Source: Nocardia terrae (lineage in GTDB: Bacteria; Actinomycetota; Actinomycetes; Mycobacteriales; Mycobacteriaceae). From it: a stretch of DNA of 64,000 nt. The stretch is taken from assembly GCF_009760405.1 (NCBI RefSeq), contig NZ_WRPP01000001.1, positions 1 to 64,000 on the forward strand, written 5' to 3'. A program made the position numbers and the translations under genes. The notes under the pieces are model-generated. The model was not told where the DNA came from, searched no databases, and worked only from the letters and a program-made list of their open reading frames with translations. The first letter of the stretch is position 1, and each line of letters opens with the position of its first letter. Positions 46,904 to 55,993 of the stretch are shown here, one piece after another.

Positions 46904-47287
46904 GTCGTGTCTCGGTTACGCGCGGGGTTCGGCGGGAACGAATAGTTGCTGAGAGATCACTCGATTCCGTGTTTGGTATGGCCGAGCCGCCTCGAATGGT
47001 CTCGGAAGAGGTTCGCCTGACCGGTGCTGGAGATCATATTGATAGCCGAACCGCTCTAATAACAGGTTCTAGAACCGCAGGTCACATGCGTATTCGTCTC
47101 GTTGACCGGGAACGACGCGGGGTGTACCAGACGGTAACTTAGAGGCTCCGATCACACCCGCAACCGATTTGTTGTAACTCACCGTAACCATTAGCTTTGA
47201 TGGCAGGCAGTGTTGCCGATCACGGAGAAGAAATTTGAAGCTCGTCGCCTCGCGCCGGTTCCGGCGTCCTGATGAAGAAGTCCCCCG
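46904..47287. other. Upstream region of the mce operon
   Basis: This 384-bp divergent gap is clearly more AT-rich than its surroundings and has no convincing reading frame. It holds a 12-bp palindrome (47065-47076) and gtaactcaccgtaac near 47173. The sequence ttgttg with a later ttagct at 47168-47196 could be a promoter for the mce genes. No ribosome site better than gatgaagaag precedes the first permease gene. Confidence 0.5.
47065..47076. promoter_or_regulatory. Palindrome upstream of the mce operon
   Basis: The perfect 12-bp palindrome ggttctagaacc lies 212 bp before yrbEA. It is an everted arrangement of the gttcta/tagaac half-sites seen in some lipid-metabolism operators of this group, so it is a candidate operator but not a KstR site. 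Confidence 0.4.
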
Positions 47288-48124
47288 ATGACCCGGGCCG
47301 TCAAGAGCCGGTCCGCCGCGCGCATCGTCCGTGACAACTTCTCCGGTACCGCGGTGGCGTCGCTGCGCACCTTCGGGCGCGCGGTCGGCATCGCCGAGGA
47401 AGCGGTGGTCGGCACCTTCACCGATATCGCGCGCCGGCAGTTCCAGTGGAAAGAGGCCATTCTCCAGGCGTGGCGGCTCATCACCGTCACCGCGATTCCG
47501 GCCGTGCTCATCGCGATTCCGTTCGGCGTCATCGTCTCGGTACAGGTGGGCAACCTGATCCACACCCTCGGCGCGGACTCGCTGCTGGGCGCGACCGGCG
47601 GCCTGGGCGTGATCAAGCAGGGCGCGCCCCTGGCCACCGGCTTCCTGCTGGGCGGCGCGGGAGCCGCCGCGCTGGCCGCGGATCTGGGCGCGCGCACCAT
47701 CCGCGAGGAGATCGACGCGCTGAACACCATGGGCATCAGCCCGATTCACCGCCTGGTGATCCCGCGCCTGGTGGCCATGGTCTTCGTGGCTCCGCTGCTG
47801 AACGTGCTCATCATCTTCGTGGGCGTGCTCGCCGGCTACGGCGTCGCCATCGGCGGGCAGGGCGTGACGCCGGGCTCCTACTGGACCACCTTCGGGTCGT
47901 TCACCACCACCGCCGATGTGTGGGTGTCGCTGGCGAAGGCCGTGATCTTCGGCTTCCTCGTGGTGATCATCGCCTGCCAGCGCGGGCTCGAGGCGAAGGG
48001 CGGCCCGCGGGGTGTCGCCGACGCCGTGAACGCCGCGGTGGTGCTGTCGGTGGTGTCGATCGTGACCGTGAACCTGGTCGCGACTCAGCTCACCGACCTG
48101 TTCCTGCCGACGAGGCTGGCCTGA
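47288..48124 (+). CDS. yrbEA: MlaE/YrbE-family permease, first subunit
   Basis: The 278-residue membrane permease subunit of the Mce lipid-import transporter has a long amphipathic N-terminus and about five helices. Conserved segments are PAVLIAIPFGVIVSVQVGNLI, AADLGARTIREEIDALNTMGISPIHRLVIPRL (the EExDAL ATPase-coupling helix) and LLNVLIIFVGVLAGYG. It forms a heterodimer with YrbEB; the MceG ATPase is encoded elsewhere. Its stop and the next start share a base (TGATG). Confidence 0.95.
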   Translation: MTRAVKSRSAARIVRDNFSGTAVASLRTFGRAVGIAEEAVVGTFTDIARRQFQWKEAILQAWRLITVTAIPAVLIAIPFGVIVSVQVGNLIHTLGADSLLGATGGLGVIKQGAPLATGFLLGGAGAAALAADLGARTIREEIDALNTMGISPIHRLVIPRLVAMVFVAPLLNVLIIFVGVLAGYGVAIGGQGVTPGSYWTTFGSFTTTADVWVSLAKAVIFGFLVVIIACQRGLEAKGGPRGVADAVNAAVVLSVVSIVTVNLVATQLTDLFLPTRLA

Positions 48125-48987
48125 TGTCGGCTACCTACGTGCCCAAGGGGCTGGGCTGGGCCGCGCGCGCCTATCGCCGCCGCGGCCTGATTCTGCGTCG
48201 CGTGGAGAACCTGGGCTTCACGCTCGCGTTCGTCTGGCAGGTGTTGTCGTCGATTCCGTTGACGCTGAAGCGCTATCGCGCCGAGACCATGCGGGCCATC
48301 TCGGACATGACCTGGGGTCGCGGCTCGGTCATCGTGGGCGGCGGGACCGTGCCGATGATGATCGTGCTCGGTCTGGTGATGGGCGCGTCGGTGGCGGTGG
48401 AGTCCTTCACCACGCTGGACATGCTGGGCATGGGCCCGGTGTCGGGCCTGGTGTCGGCCTACGCGACCACCCGTGAGCTGGCCCCGATCGTGGCGGCCAT
48501 CGGTTTCGCCGCGCAGGCGGGCTGCCGCATGACCGCCGAGATCGGCTCGATGCGCATCTCCGAAGAAATCGATGCGATCGAGTCCTTGGGTCTGCGTTCG
48601 GTTCCCTTCGTGGTGACCACCCGCGTGCTGGCGGGCGCGGTCGCCATCGTGCCGACCTTCCTGATCGCGCTGATCCTGTCCTACGCGGCCTGCCGCGGGC
48701 TGATCACCATGGTGCACGGGGCCTCGGCCGGCGTGTACGACCATTACTTCTTCCAGTTCGTGTCCGGCTTCGATGTGATCGCGGCCGTGGTGAAGGTGGC
48801 CATCTTCGCGGTGGTCGTCATCCTGATCCACTGCTACTACGGTTTTTTCGCGACCGGCGGCCCCGAGGGCGTGGGTATCGCCTCGGGCAAGGCCGTGCGC
48901 GCGTCGTCGGTGGCGATCATCGCCATGGACATGGTGCTGTCGCTGTCCCTCTGGGGCTTCGACTCGGCGATTACGTTCACGGGGTAG
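48124..48987 (+). CDS. yrbEB: MlaE/YrbE-family permease, second subunit
   Basis: The 287-residue second permease subunit has GGGTVPMMIVLGLVMGASVAVESF, AGCRMTAEIGSMRISEEIDAIESLGLRSVPFVVTTRV (coupling helix) and a conserved C-terminus. It pairs with YrbEA, and its stop lies 3 bp before mceA. Coupled to yrbEA by TGATG. Confidence 0.95.
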   Translation: MSATYVPKGLGWAARAYRRRGLILRRVENLGFTLAFVWQVLSSIPLTLKRYRAETMRAISDMTWGRGSVIVGGGTVPMMIVLGLVMGASVAVESFTTLDMLGMGPVSGLVSAYATTRELAPIVAAIGFAAQAGCRMTAEIGSMRISEEIDAIESLGLRSVPFVVTTRVLAGAVAIVPTFLIALILSYAACRGLITMVHGASAGVYDHYFFQFVSGFDVIAAVVKVAIFAVVVILIHCYYGFFATGGPEGVGIASGKAVRASSVAIIAMDMVLSLSLWGFDSAITFTG

Positions 48988-48990
48988 GGG

Positions 48991-50019
48991 ATGCCGAATT
49001 ACGGAATGCCGGGTGTGGCCGTCGATCGCAAGCGCGCGATGACGGTCGGCGCGGTCGCGCTGGCGCTGGTCGCCGCGCTGGTGGCGGGCTGGGCGCTGTA
49101 CCGGTCGCAGCAGACCGAGGCGGGACTGGCGGTGACGCTGCGCACCGAGCAGATCGGTGACGGCGTGCTGGTCGGCACCGAGGTGCGGGCCAACGGTGTG
49201 GTGGTCGGCAAGGTCACCGATATCGCGCCGGACCAGCACGGGACGCAGCAGATTTCGCTGCGCCTGGACGATTCGAAGCTGTTCGGGCTGGATGACAGCC
49301 TGCAGGTGGATTACGCGCCCGCCAACCTTTTCGGCATCAGCGAGATCGAATTGCGCAAGGGCGCGGGCGGTTCCCCGCTGCGGGCGGGCACGGTGCTCGA
49401 CTTCACCGGCGGCCGCGCGGCCGATGTCTACGACGCCACCCTGGGTTCGATTCTGCGCAGCGCGTCGCAGGTGGGCGGTTCGGTGCTGACACCGCAGATG
49501 GCGTCGGTGATCGCGCAGGCCGCGGCCGACACCCAGGCGCTGACGCCGTTGGTGCAGGCGCTGATCGTCGCCCAGCGCACCATCACCGACAACCAGAAGA
49601 TGGCGCTCTCGGAGCTGTTCGGCAATCTCGGACCGGCTTTCGACGGCGGCGGCAAGTTCGCCGGCGCGACCGTGCAGGTGGTGGATCTGCTGCGCAGCAT
49701 CCAGCGGCTGCAGTCCAACCGCGACGCCTACGACCAGGGTGTCGCCACGGTCACCGGCAAGCTGTTGCCCGCGTTGTCGAATGCCTTGGGGGAGGCCGGA
49801 ACTCAGCTGTCGGGTACCACCGGCATGTTGGTGCCGATCCTGAACATGCTGGCGCAGATGGTGCCGCAACCGCAGCAGTCCTCGGCCGAGTTGCGGGAGC
49901 TGTTGCAGCGCTTGCGTTTCGCCATGCCCGACAACGGGCAGGGGCCGCAGTTGAATGTCGATGTGGTGCTGCGGGGCGTTCCCGCGCTGGCGGTGCCGCT
50001 GCTGGGAGGGGCCAAATGA
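48991..50019 (+). CDS. mceA: Mce-family protein MceA
   Basis: The 342-residue product has an N-terminal membrane anchor (residues about 17-37), then an MlaD/MCE beta domain opening VTLRTEQIGDGVLVGTEVRANGVVVGKVTDI, and then a helical C-domain. In Mce systems six such subunits build a lipid-conducting tube from inner membrane to cell wall. It is followed by mceB with an ATGA overlap. Confidence 0.92.
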   Translation: MPNYGMPGVAVDRKRAMTVGAVALALVAALVAGWALYRSQQTEAGLAVTLRTEQIGDGVLVGTEVRANGVVVGKVTDIAPDQHGTQQISLRLDDSKLFGLDDSLQVDYAPANLFGISEIELRKGAGGSPLRAGTVLDFTGGRAADVYDATLGSILRSASQVGGSVLTPQMASVIAQAAADTQALTPLVQALIVAQRTITDNQKMALSELFGNLGPAFDGGGKFAGATVQVVDLLRSIQRLQSNRDAYDQGVATVTGKLLPALSNALGEAGTQLSGTTGMLVPILNMLAQMVPQPQQSSAELRELLQRLRFAMPDNGQGPQLNVDVVLRGVPALAVPLLGGAK

Positions 50020-51065
50020 GGCGGCCATCGCGCAGCGATTCCCATAGGGGTGGCGGTGGGGCGACGGGTGGGCACGTCAAGGCCGCGGCGTGGCGGCTGG
50101 CGTTGTTCTCGGGCGTGATCGTGGTCGTGCTCATGCTGGTGATCGCCGCCATTCAGCGGCCGGTCTCGGGGAGCACCGAGACGCACGACGCCATCTTCAC
50201 CGACGCGAACGGTTTGAAGGTCGGCGATGACGTGCGCATGTACGGCGTGCAGGTCGGCAAGATCAAGAGCATCGACCTCGACGGCGCGCAGGCGCGAGTT
50301 CGCCTGTCGGTCAAGACCGATGCGCCCGTCTACGACAACAGCAAGCTGGCCATCCGCTACCAGAACCTCACCGGGCAGCGGTACATTGACCTGCAGCAGC
50401 AGCCGCAGCCGGGCAACCGGCTCGCGGCGGGCGCGCGCATCGGCGTCGACCACACGGTGCCGTCCTTCGATGTGACCCAGCTGTTCAACGGCCTGAAGCC
50501 GGTGCTGCAGACCATCTCTCCGGAGGCCATCAACCAGTTCAGCGCCAGCATGGTGGCTCTGATCGAGGGCGACGGCAGCGGGGTCGGCCCGGCCATGGAC
50601 GCCATCGGCAAGCTCGCGTCGTATGTGAACGACCGGCAGCAGGTGATCGGCACGCTCATCCGCAATATGTCCGACCTGTCGGACCGCGTGGGCGGGCGCG
50701 TGCACAACCTGGTGCCGCTGCTGGCGCGGCTGTCCGACATCTTCCAGTCGCTGCAGCAGAATATCGGCGGCCTCACGCAGTTCGCGCTCACCGCGCCGTC
50801 GGTGCTGCGGCCCATCGACACCCTGTTGAGCACGCTGGGCATCCACAACGGCACCGATGTGGACGCCATCCTGCGCCAGATCTTCCCCGACACCAAGGAG
50901 GCGCTGGACGTGCTCGGCCGCCTGCCCGGGCTGCTGGCCGCCGCCGACACCGCCACGACCGGGCCGACCGGCTGGAAGCCGGTGTGCAGCAAGGGAACCG
51001 CGCAGCTCCCGGCCGGAGTGGCCGTGCTGATCTCGGGACAGCGGGTGACGATATGCAACGACTGA
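50016..51065 (+). CDS. mceB: Mce-family protein MceB
   Basis: The 349-residue product has an anchor at residues about 24-46, an MCE domain (HDAIFTDANGLKVGDDVRMYGVQVGKIKSIDL), and a long helical domain. PVCSKGTAQLP and VTICND near the C-terminus form a probable disulfide. Start overlaps mceA by four bases; the end overlaps mceC by 13. Confidence 0.93.
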   Translation: MRRPSRSDSHRGGGGATGGHVKAAAWRLALFSGVIVVVLMLVIAAIQRPVSGSTETHDAIFTDANGLKVGDDVRMYGVQVGKIKSIDLDGAQARVRLSVKTDAPVYDNSKLAIRYQNLTGQRYIDLQQQPQPGNRLAAGARIGVDHTVPSFDVTQLFNGLKPVLQTISPEAINQFSASMVALIEGDGSGVGPAMDAIGKLASYVNDRQQVIGTLIRNMSDLSDRVGGRVHNLVPLLARLSDIFQSLQQNIGGLTQFALTAPSVLRPIDTLLSTLGIHNGTDVDAILRQIFPDTKEALDVLGRLPGLLAAADTATTGPTGWKPVCSKGTAQLPAGVAVLISGQRVTICND

Positions 51066-52066
51066 CACTGCCCCGCCTGCTGCGGCGCGACGACACCGTG
51101 ATCGACGACGCCACCAAGAAGAAGCGGGAACTGCGGCGCGGCATCCTCGGCGCGATCGCGCTGCTGATCGGGCTGGGGATCGCCGGTGCGCTGTACGTGA
51201 TTCCGATCGGCAAGCACACCTACACCGCGGAACTGTCCGAGGCGCAGTCGGTGAAGGCGGGCGACGATGTGCGCATCGCCGGCATCTCCGTCGGCGAGGT
51301 GAAGTCGCTGGAGTTGAAGCCGGACAAGGTGATCATGCGCTTCACCGTGAAAGACGATGTGTTCCTGGGCGATCAGACCTCCCTGGACATCCGTATGCTC
51401 ACCATTGTCGGCGGCCACTATGTCGCGGTGTATCCGGCCGGTGCCAAACCGCTGGGCGCACAGGCCATTCCGGCCGATCGGGTGCGTTTGCCCTACAGCC
51501 TGGTCGAGACCTTCCAGGACGCCGCCACCCCGCTGTCCAAGATCGACGGCTCGACGCTCAACAAGAACCTCGCGGCCCTGGGCACGTCGCTCGACAACGC
51601 GCCGGACACCCTGCGGACCACGCTGGACACCGTGCAGACCTATGTGAACGCCCTGGACCGGCAGCGCTCGCAGGTGTCGAACGCGGTCGCGGTGGCCGAT
51701 GAGTACGTGCAGATGTACAACGGCGCGAAGTCCGACCTGGGCCGGCTGATGGACAATGCGAACCTGCTGGTCACCGTGCTGCTGGACAAGCATTCGGAGA
51801 TGGCCGAGGCGATCCGCCTGCTCAGCGATATTCTCGGCCGCCTCGACGGTGCGCGGCCCACCTGGGACGCCTCGCTGAAGCCCACCATCGACGCGGCCAT
51901 TTCGCAGCTCGAGCAGCTCGGGCAGCAGTTCCAGCCGACCATCGACTCCGCGCAGTCGCTGCAGAAGAAGCTGTCGGACCTGGTGATTCCGGACGGCGGC
52001 GTCGGGATCGACCAGTCGAAGCAGACCGTGCCGGTGTGCATTCCGGTGCCCGGGAAGGACTGCTGA
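51053..52066 (+). CDS. mceC: Mce-family protein MceC
   Basis: The 337-residue product has a basic N-terminus, an anchor around residues 32-52 and an MCE domain (YTAELSEAQSVKAGDDVRIAGISVGEVKSLEL), then coiled helical sequence. It ends PVCIPVPGKDC, with paired cysteines like MceB. The ATG at 51053 lies inside mceB. TGATG junction with mceD. Confidence 0.93.
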   Translation: MQRLTLPRLLRRDDTVIDDATKKKRELRRGILGAIALLIGLGIAGALYVIPIGKHTYTAELSEAQSVKAGDDVRIAGISVGEVKSLELKPDKVIMRFTVKDDVFLGDQTSLDIRMLTIVGGHYVAVYPAGAKPLGAQAIPADRVRLPYSLVETFQDAATPLSKIDGSTLNKNLAALGTSLDNAPDTLRTTLDTVQTYVNALDRQRSQVSNAVAVADEYVQMYNGAKSDLGRLMDNANLLVTVLLDKHSEMAEAIRLLSDILGRLDGARPTWDASLKPTIDAAISQLEQLGQQFQPTIDSAQSLQKKLSDLVIPDGGVGIDQSKQTVPVCIPVPGKDC

Positions 52067-53148
52067 TGTTCAAGCGCATGCTCGGATCGCAGGCGTTCAT
52101 CTCGGTCACCGGCGCGGCGCTGGTGGCGGTGCTGGCGGTGGTCGGCTATCTGATCTGGTTCGATCCGATGAAGAAGACCGTCGCCTACTGCGCGATCATG
52201 CCGGACGCCGTCGGCCTCTACAGCGGGAACAAGGTCACCATGCGGGGCATCCCGGTCGGCACGGTGGATTCCGTCGTCGCCGACGGGACCAAGGTGAAGG
52301 TGAAGTTCTCCGTCGACGCCCAGTACCCGGTGTATGCCGACGCCGCCGCCACGACGGTCTCGGATTCCATTGTGGCGGACCGCAATCTGGCGGTGCTCAA
52401 TGGCGGCAAGAACCTCGCGCACTGGGATTCGAGCCGGTGCATCACCAACACGCTGACGCCCAAGAGCATCACCGACACCCTGACCGCGCTCGCCGACCTG
52501 TCCTCGCAGCTGCAGCAGAGTCAGGCTCCGGATGCGTTGGCGCACGGGCTTTCCGCGCTGGACGCCTCGACGAAGGACTCCGGTCAGCAGATCAACGAGA
52601 TCGTCAAGAAGCTGGGCAGTTCGCTGTCCCAGCCGGATGCGGACATCGGGCACCTGGTGGGCATCTTCGACGCTTTCTCCTCTGTCGGCGAGAAGGTCGA
52701 ACAGCACTGGGGCGACCTGCGTTCCATGCTGTTGCGCCTGGCTCCGGCCCTGAACATCGCCACCACCGAATTGATCGGTCCCGGTGCGGATCTGATCGAC
52801 CGCCTCGGACAGGCCCTGCCCATGCTCAACGATTTGGTCACCATCGCGGGCGACCCGATCATGCGGGCCCTCGACGACACCCTGCCGTTGCTGCGCCTGC
52901 TGCGGGCCAACGCCGGGTCGATCTCCGAGATCGTGCAGAAGCTGCCGATCCTCACCGCGGCGGCGCAGAACGCGATGGGCAGCGGCATCTCCTATGGCTC
53001 GCCGCGCGCGGCCCTGCCCGCCCCGCAGGCCGAACAGGTCTGTGCCGCGGTCAATGCCGCGTCACCGGGGGCCTGCTCCGACGCGAGCGGCGGCCGGATC
53101 AACGTGCCGCTGGTTCCGCTGGTTCTCGGCTTGGCGGGTGCGCGATGA
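52066..53148 (+). CDS. mceD: Mce-family protein MceD
   Basis: The 360-residue product has an anchor (residues about 10-30), an MCE domain (YCAIMPDAVGLYSGNKVTMRGIPVGTVDSVVA), and a helical domain. AEQVCAAVNAASPGAC near the end holds a cysteine pair. It is shorter than many MceD proteins, which carry Pro-rich tails. The stop overlaps a 23-codon reading frame by ATGA. Confidence 0.92.
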   Translation: MFKRMLGSQAFISVTGAALVAVLAVVGYLIWFDPMKKTVAYCAIMPDAVGLYSGNKVTMRGIPVGTVDSVVADGTKVKVKFSVDAQYPVYADAAATTVSDSIVADRNLAVLNGGKNLAHWDSSRCITNTLTPKSITDTLTALADLSSQLQQSQAPDALAHGLSALDASTKDSGQQINEIVKKLGSSLSQPDADIGHLVGIFDAFSSVGEKVEQHWGDLRSMLLRLAPALNIATTELIGPGADLIDRLGQALPMLNDLVTIAGDPIMRALDDTLPLLRLLRANAGSISEIVQKLPILTAAAQNAMGSGISYGSPRAALPAPQAEQVCAAVNAASPGACSDASGGRINVPLVPLVLGLAGAR

Positions 53149-53216
53149 CGACGGATTTCGAGCAGGTGCGTTCCGGCATGGTCCGCTCGCTGGCAGGAAG
53201 GGCGGGCATGCGATGA
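53145..53216 (+). CDS. 23-codon ORF bridging mceD and mceE
   Basis: An ATG overlapping the mceD stop (ATGA) opens a 23-residue frame (begins MTTDFEQVRSG, ends GRAGMR). Its own stop overlaps the ATG at 53213 of the mceE frame, again as ATGA. The two overlaps make it a plausible translational relay. The composition suggests it could be the displaced original 5' end of mceE. No known peptide is recognised. Confidence 0.45.
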   Translation: MTTDFEQVRSGMVRSLAGRAGMR

Positions 53217-54427
53217 GAATCGGACGCTGGGACATCAGAATCGAGACGGGCTCGCCCCGCAATCACGGTGAGCCTACCCGTCATCCCGGCATGCTTTTGG
53301 CCGGGATTCACACCGCCGCTGTGGATTCCGGCCAAAAACGCGCCGGAATGACGAGGGGTGTCTCGGGGCGAGGACCGCGCCGGGCGAAGAGGGTTGGTGC
53401 GGCCGTGCTGGCGGTCGGGCTGCTGGTGGGCGTCGGCGGCTGCGCGTTCGATCCCTCGTCGGTGCCGGTGCCCGGAACCTCGGTGTCGGGGCCGACCTAC
53501 CGGATCCACATCGAATTCGGGAACGTGCTGAATCTGCCCGCCAAGGCGAAGGTCATCGCCAATGGCGCGCAGGTCGGCACGGTTTCCGGTGTGCGCCTGG
53601 TGGATTCGGCGCATTCGAACGGTCGGGGCGGCTATGTCGTCGTGGACGCCGATATCTCGAACAAGGTGCAGTTGCCGACCACCACGGTCGCCGAGCTGCG
53701 CCAGAACACCGTGCTCGGTGACATCCACCTGGCGCTGACCACTCCAACCGACGGATTCGGAGCCCTGCTGAAGGACGGTGGGACCATCGGCCGGGAGCGC
53801 ACCAAACCGCCGGTACAGCTCGAGGACACCATGGCCGCGCTGGCCGCCTTCACCCAGGGCGGTGCCGTGAATCAGCTGCAGGACATCATCAATCGGGTCA
53901 ACGCGGTGCTGCCCGCCGACCCGAACGAGACCAAGCGCATCGCCCAGAACGCGGCGGGCAATGCCGTCGACCTGGCCGCCAACCTGGACAAGGTCGACAG
54001 CTTGCTCGACGGCCTCGGCATGAACGCGCAGGTGCTGCACGATCGGCAGGACGCGCTGTCGCACGAGCTCGATCAGCAGTCGGTCGACACCATGAACGGC
54101 GTCGCCAAGTCCATCGACGGTGTGGCCCAGATCTTCACCTCGCTGGGCCAGGTCGGGCAGTCCCTGGCCTGGCTCGCGCCGGTGACCGAGGCGCTCGATC
54201 CGGTGACGCGGGTCTTCGCGCCGCTGGTGCTCTCGGGCCGCCCGCTGGATCTGTCCCAGCCCTCGAATCTCGCGCTGTTCACCGGGCTGGTGCGGGACAA
54301 GCTGATTCCGTGGATGCAGCAGGGGCCGAAGGTGAATATCACCGGGGTGCAGGCGGATTCGGTGTCCCGCGACGACCAGGTGACCGCGATCCTGTCCGCG
54401 CTGCGTGTGATCGGAGTGGTGCGATGA
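53213..54427 (+). CDS. mceE: Mce-family lipoprotein MceE
   Basis: The product is a lipoprotein Mce subunit. Its signal sequence AAVLAVGLLVGVGGC has a lipobox, then an MCE domain (YRIHIEFGNVLNLPAKAKVIANGAQVGTVSGVRL) and a helical region. From the ATG at 53213 the lipobox cysteine is residue 77, far too deep for a normal signal peptide. From the internal ATG at 53348 it is residue 32, which is normal. Codons 23-47 lie within a REP-like repeat. The 53213 start is listed because of its ATGA coupling; 53348 is likely functional too. The end overlaps mceF by ATGA. Confidence 0.85.
   Translation: MRIGRWDIRIETGSPRNHGEPTRHPGMLLAGIHTAAVDSGQKRAGMTRGVSGRGPRRAKRVGAAVLAVGLLVGVGGCAFDPSSVPVPGTSVSGPTYRIHIEFGNVLNLPAKAKVIANGAQVGTVSGVRLVDSAHSNGRGGYVVVDADISNKVQLPTTTVAELRQNTVLGDIHLALTTPTDGFGALLKDGGTIGRERTKPPVQLEDTMAALAAFTQGGAVNQLQDIINRVNAVLPADPNETKRIAQNAAGNAVDLAANLDKVDSLLDGLGMNAQVLHDRQDALSHELDQQSVDTMNGVAKSIDGVAQIFTSLGQVGQSLAWLAPVTEALDPVTRVFAPLVLSGRPLDLSQPSNLALFTGLVRDKLIPWMQQGPKVNITGVQADSVSRDDQVTAILSALRVIGVVR
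53279..53353. repeat. REP-like imperfect inverted repeat inside the annotated 5' end of mceE
   Basis: The left arm cgtcatcccggcatgctttt (53279 onwards) continues ggccgggattcaca. It pairs over about 34 bp, with some seven mismatches, with the arm ending ccggaatgacg at 53353. The shape (cgtcat terminus, ccggc, ttttggccgg) is that of a dispersed palindromic extragenic element. It contributes in-frame codons and ends within the ATG at 53348. Confidence 0.75.
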
Positions 54428-55380
54428 AGTGGGGATCGGTGGCCTCCCTGGGCGGCATCGCCGCCGTCACCGTGCTGGGCGCGAGCTATCTCGCCTTCGG
54501 CGTGGTGCGCGCGGATCCGTTCGCCGAATACACCGATGCCTCCATGGTGCTGACGAATTCGGGTGGGCTGAGCGTAGGTTCGCCCGTGCTGCTGACCGGC
54601 ATCAAGGTCGGCAAGATCACCGCGGTCGATTCGACGCCACACGGTGTCCAGGTCGACTTCCGCATCGATGCCGACAGCAAGCTGCCGGTGGACAGCGCGA
54701 TCACCATCGAACAGCTGTCCGCGCTGGGTGAGCCCTATGTGGAATTCCGGCCCAAGACCGGCGGTGCGCCCTACGTGAAGAACGGCCAGCGGCTCGACAC
54801 CGCCTCGGTGCGGACGCCGCTGTCCATCCCCGAGGTGTCGCGGCTGGTCAACAAGGTCATGAACCAGCTCGATCCCAAGGTGGCGGCCTCGCTGGCGAGC
54901 ACGCTGGGCACCGCCTTCCAGGGCACCGACGCGGCCATGCCGCCGCTCACCCGCGCCGGGGACCTGCTGGCCAACGCGATCATGAGCCGCGAGCCGAAGA
55001 TCGCTCAGCTACTCAACAGCTTCCAGGTCGCGGCGTCGAACATGGATGGCATCGCCGCGGGCACGGCGGCTGCGGCACCGGCGTTCGAGCAGTTCGAGCA
55101 GTCGCTCGAGGCGCTGGTCAATGCGGTCGGTAGACTGGTCGACGGTACCCCCGGCCCGCAGACCTATGTCGAGGGCAACGGGCTGGCACCCTTCCTGGCC
55201 AGGCTGACCGAATGGTTGAAAACGGCCGGGCCCGAACTGAAGACCCTCACACCCCAGCTGCAGCCGGTCGTCGACGCGGCGCGTACCGCGGGTCCCCAGA
55301 TCAATATCAGCAGCTTGATCACGCAGGCACTGGCATCCACCGGTGACGATGCCGTGCGCGTGCAGGTCAACGTGAAGTAG
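54424..55380 (+). CDS. mceF: Mce-family protein MceF
   Basis: The 318-residue product has an N-terminal anchor (GGIAAVTVLGASYLAFGVV), an MCE domain (YTDASMVLTNSGGLSVGSPVLLTGIKVGKITAV, then LGEPYVEFRP) and a helical C-domain. It is the last of six Mce subunits and starts by ATGA overlap with mceE. The Pro/Ser-rich tail of some MceF proteins is absent. Confidence 0.92.
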   Translation: MKWGSVASLGGIAAVTVLGASYLAFGVVRADPFAEYTDASMVLTNSGGLSVGSPVLLTGIKVGKITAVDSTPHGVQVDFRIDADSKLPVDSAITIEQLSALGEPYVEFRPKTGGAPYVKNGQRLDTASVRTPLSIPEVSRLVNKVMNQLDPKVAASLASTLGTAFQGTDAAMPPLTRAGDLLANAIMSREPKIAQLLNSFQVAASNMDGIAAGTAAAAPAFEQFEQSLEALVNAVGRLVDGTPGPQTYVEGNGLAPFLARLTEWLKTAGPELKTLTPQLQPVVDAARTAGPQINISSLITQALASTGDDAVRVQVNVK

Positions 55381-55402
55381 CACCACCAGCAAGGAGACAC
55401 CG

Positions 55403-55993
55403 ATGTCGCAGCACACCGACGCCCCCGAGGCCGATACGCCGGTCGTGGAGTCCAAGGCTCCGGCGGCCGCCAAGACGGTCTCGCTGAAGCTGTCCACGCT
55501 GCTGATCGCGGCGGCGGCCGTGGTGCTGGTGGGCGCGCTGATCACCGTCACCGTGCTGTGGCAGTCCGCGCGCGGCGAGGTGAACGATCGAAACACCCAG
55601 GCCGCCAACGACGCTCACGCCCAGCAGGTGGCCACCGACTGGGCCGTCGGCGCGGCGACCATCAATGTCGCCGATCCCAATGCCTGGATCGCCAAGCTCA
55701 AGACCAACGCCACCCCCGAACTGGCCAAGAAGTGGGATGCCGCGACCCCGCAGCTGCAGCAGTTCGTGGACATCCTGAAGCTCAATTCCAGCGCGACCGT
55801 GCTGAGCTCGCAGGTGATGAGCCGCGACAACGGCGCCTACAAGGTGAACGTCTACCTCAATACCAACAACACCAATGTCCAGAACCCGGACGGCGTGCTG
55901 ACCACCATCTACTACACCATCACCGTCGACGCCAAGAACGACTGGAAGGTCGCCGACGCGGGCGGCGTGGATCTGCGGCTGCCCAAGCAGTAG
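55403..55993 (+). CDS. Mce-associated membrane protein
   Basis: The 196-residue Mam/Mas-type protein has a 27-residue cytosolic N-terminus, one helix (LSTLLIAAAAVVLVGALITVTVLW), and an NTF2-like extracytoplasmic domain with ATPELAKKWDAATPQLQQFVDIL and VYLNTNNTNVQNPDG. Such proteins stabilise Mce transporters. ATG start with a caaggag site, 22 bp after mceF. Only one is present where many mce operons carry two or more. Confidence 0.88.
   Translation: MSQHTDAPEADTPVVESKAPAAAKTVSLKLSTLLIAAAAVVLVGALITVTVLWQSARGEVNDRNTQAANDAHAQQVATDWAVGAATINVADPNAWIAKLKTNATPELAKKWDAATPQLQQFVDILKLNSSATVLSSQVMSRDNGAYKVNVYLNTNNTNVQNPDGVLTTIYYTITVDAKNDWKVADAGGVDLRLPKQ

Noticed and set aside
47065..47076. KstR-type operator upstream of the mce operon
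   Set aside because: KstR sites carry the half-sites in the order aac-N2-gtt. Here they are everted (gttctagaac), so cholesterol regulation cannot be inferred.
48085..50028. 647-codon minus-strand frame opposite yrbEB and mceA
   Set aside because: Antisense to two clear mce genes, with Gln/His/Arg-rich composition and no domain; a shadow frame.
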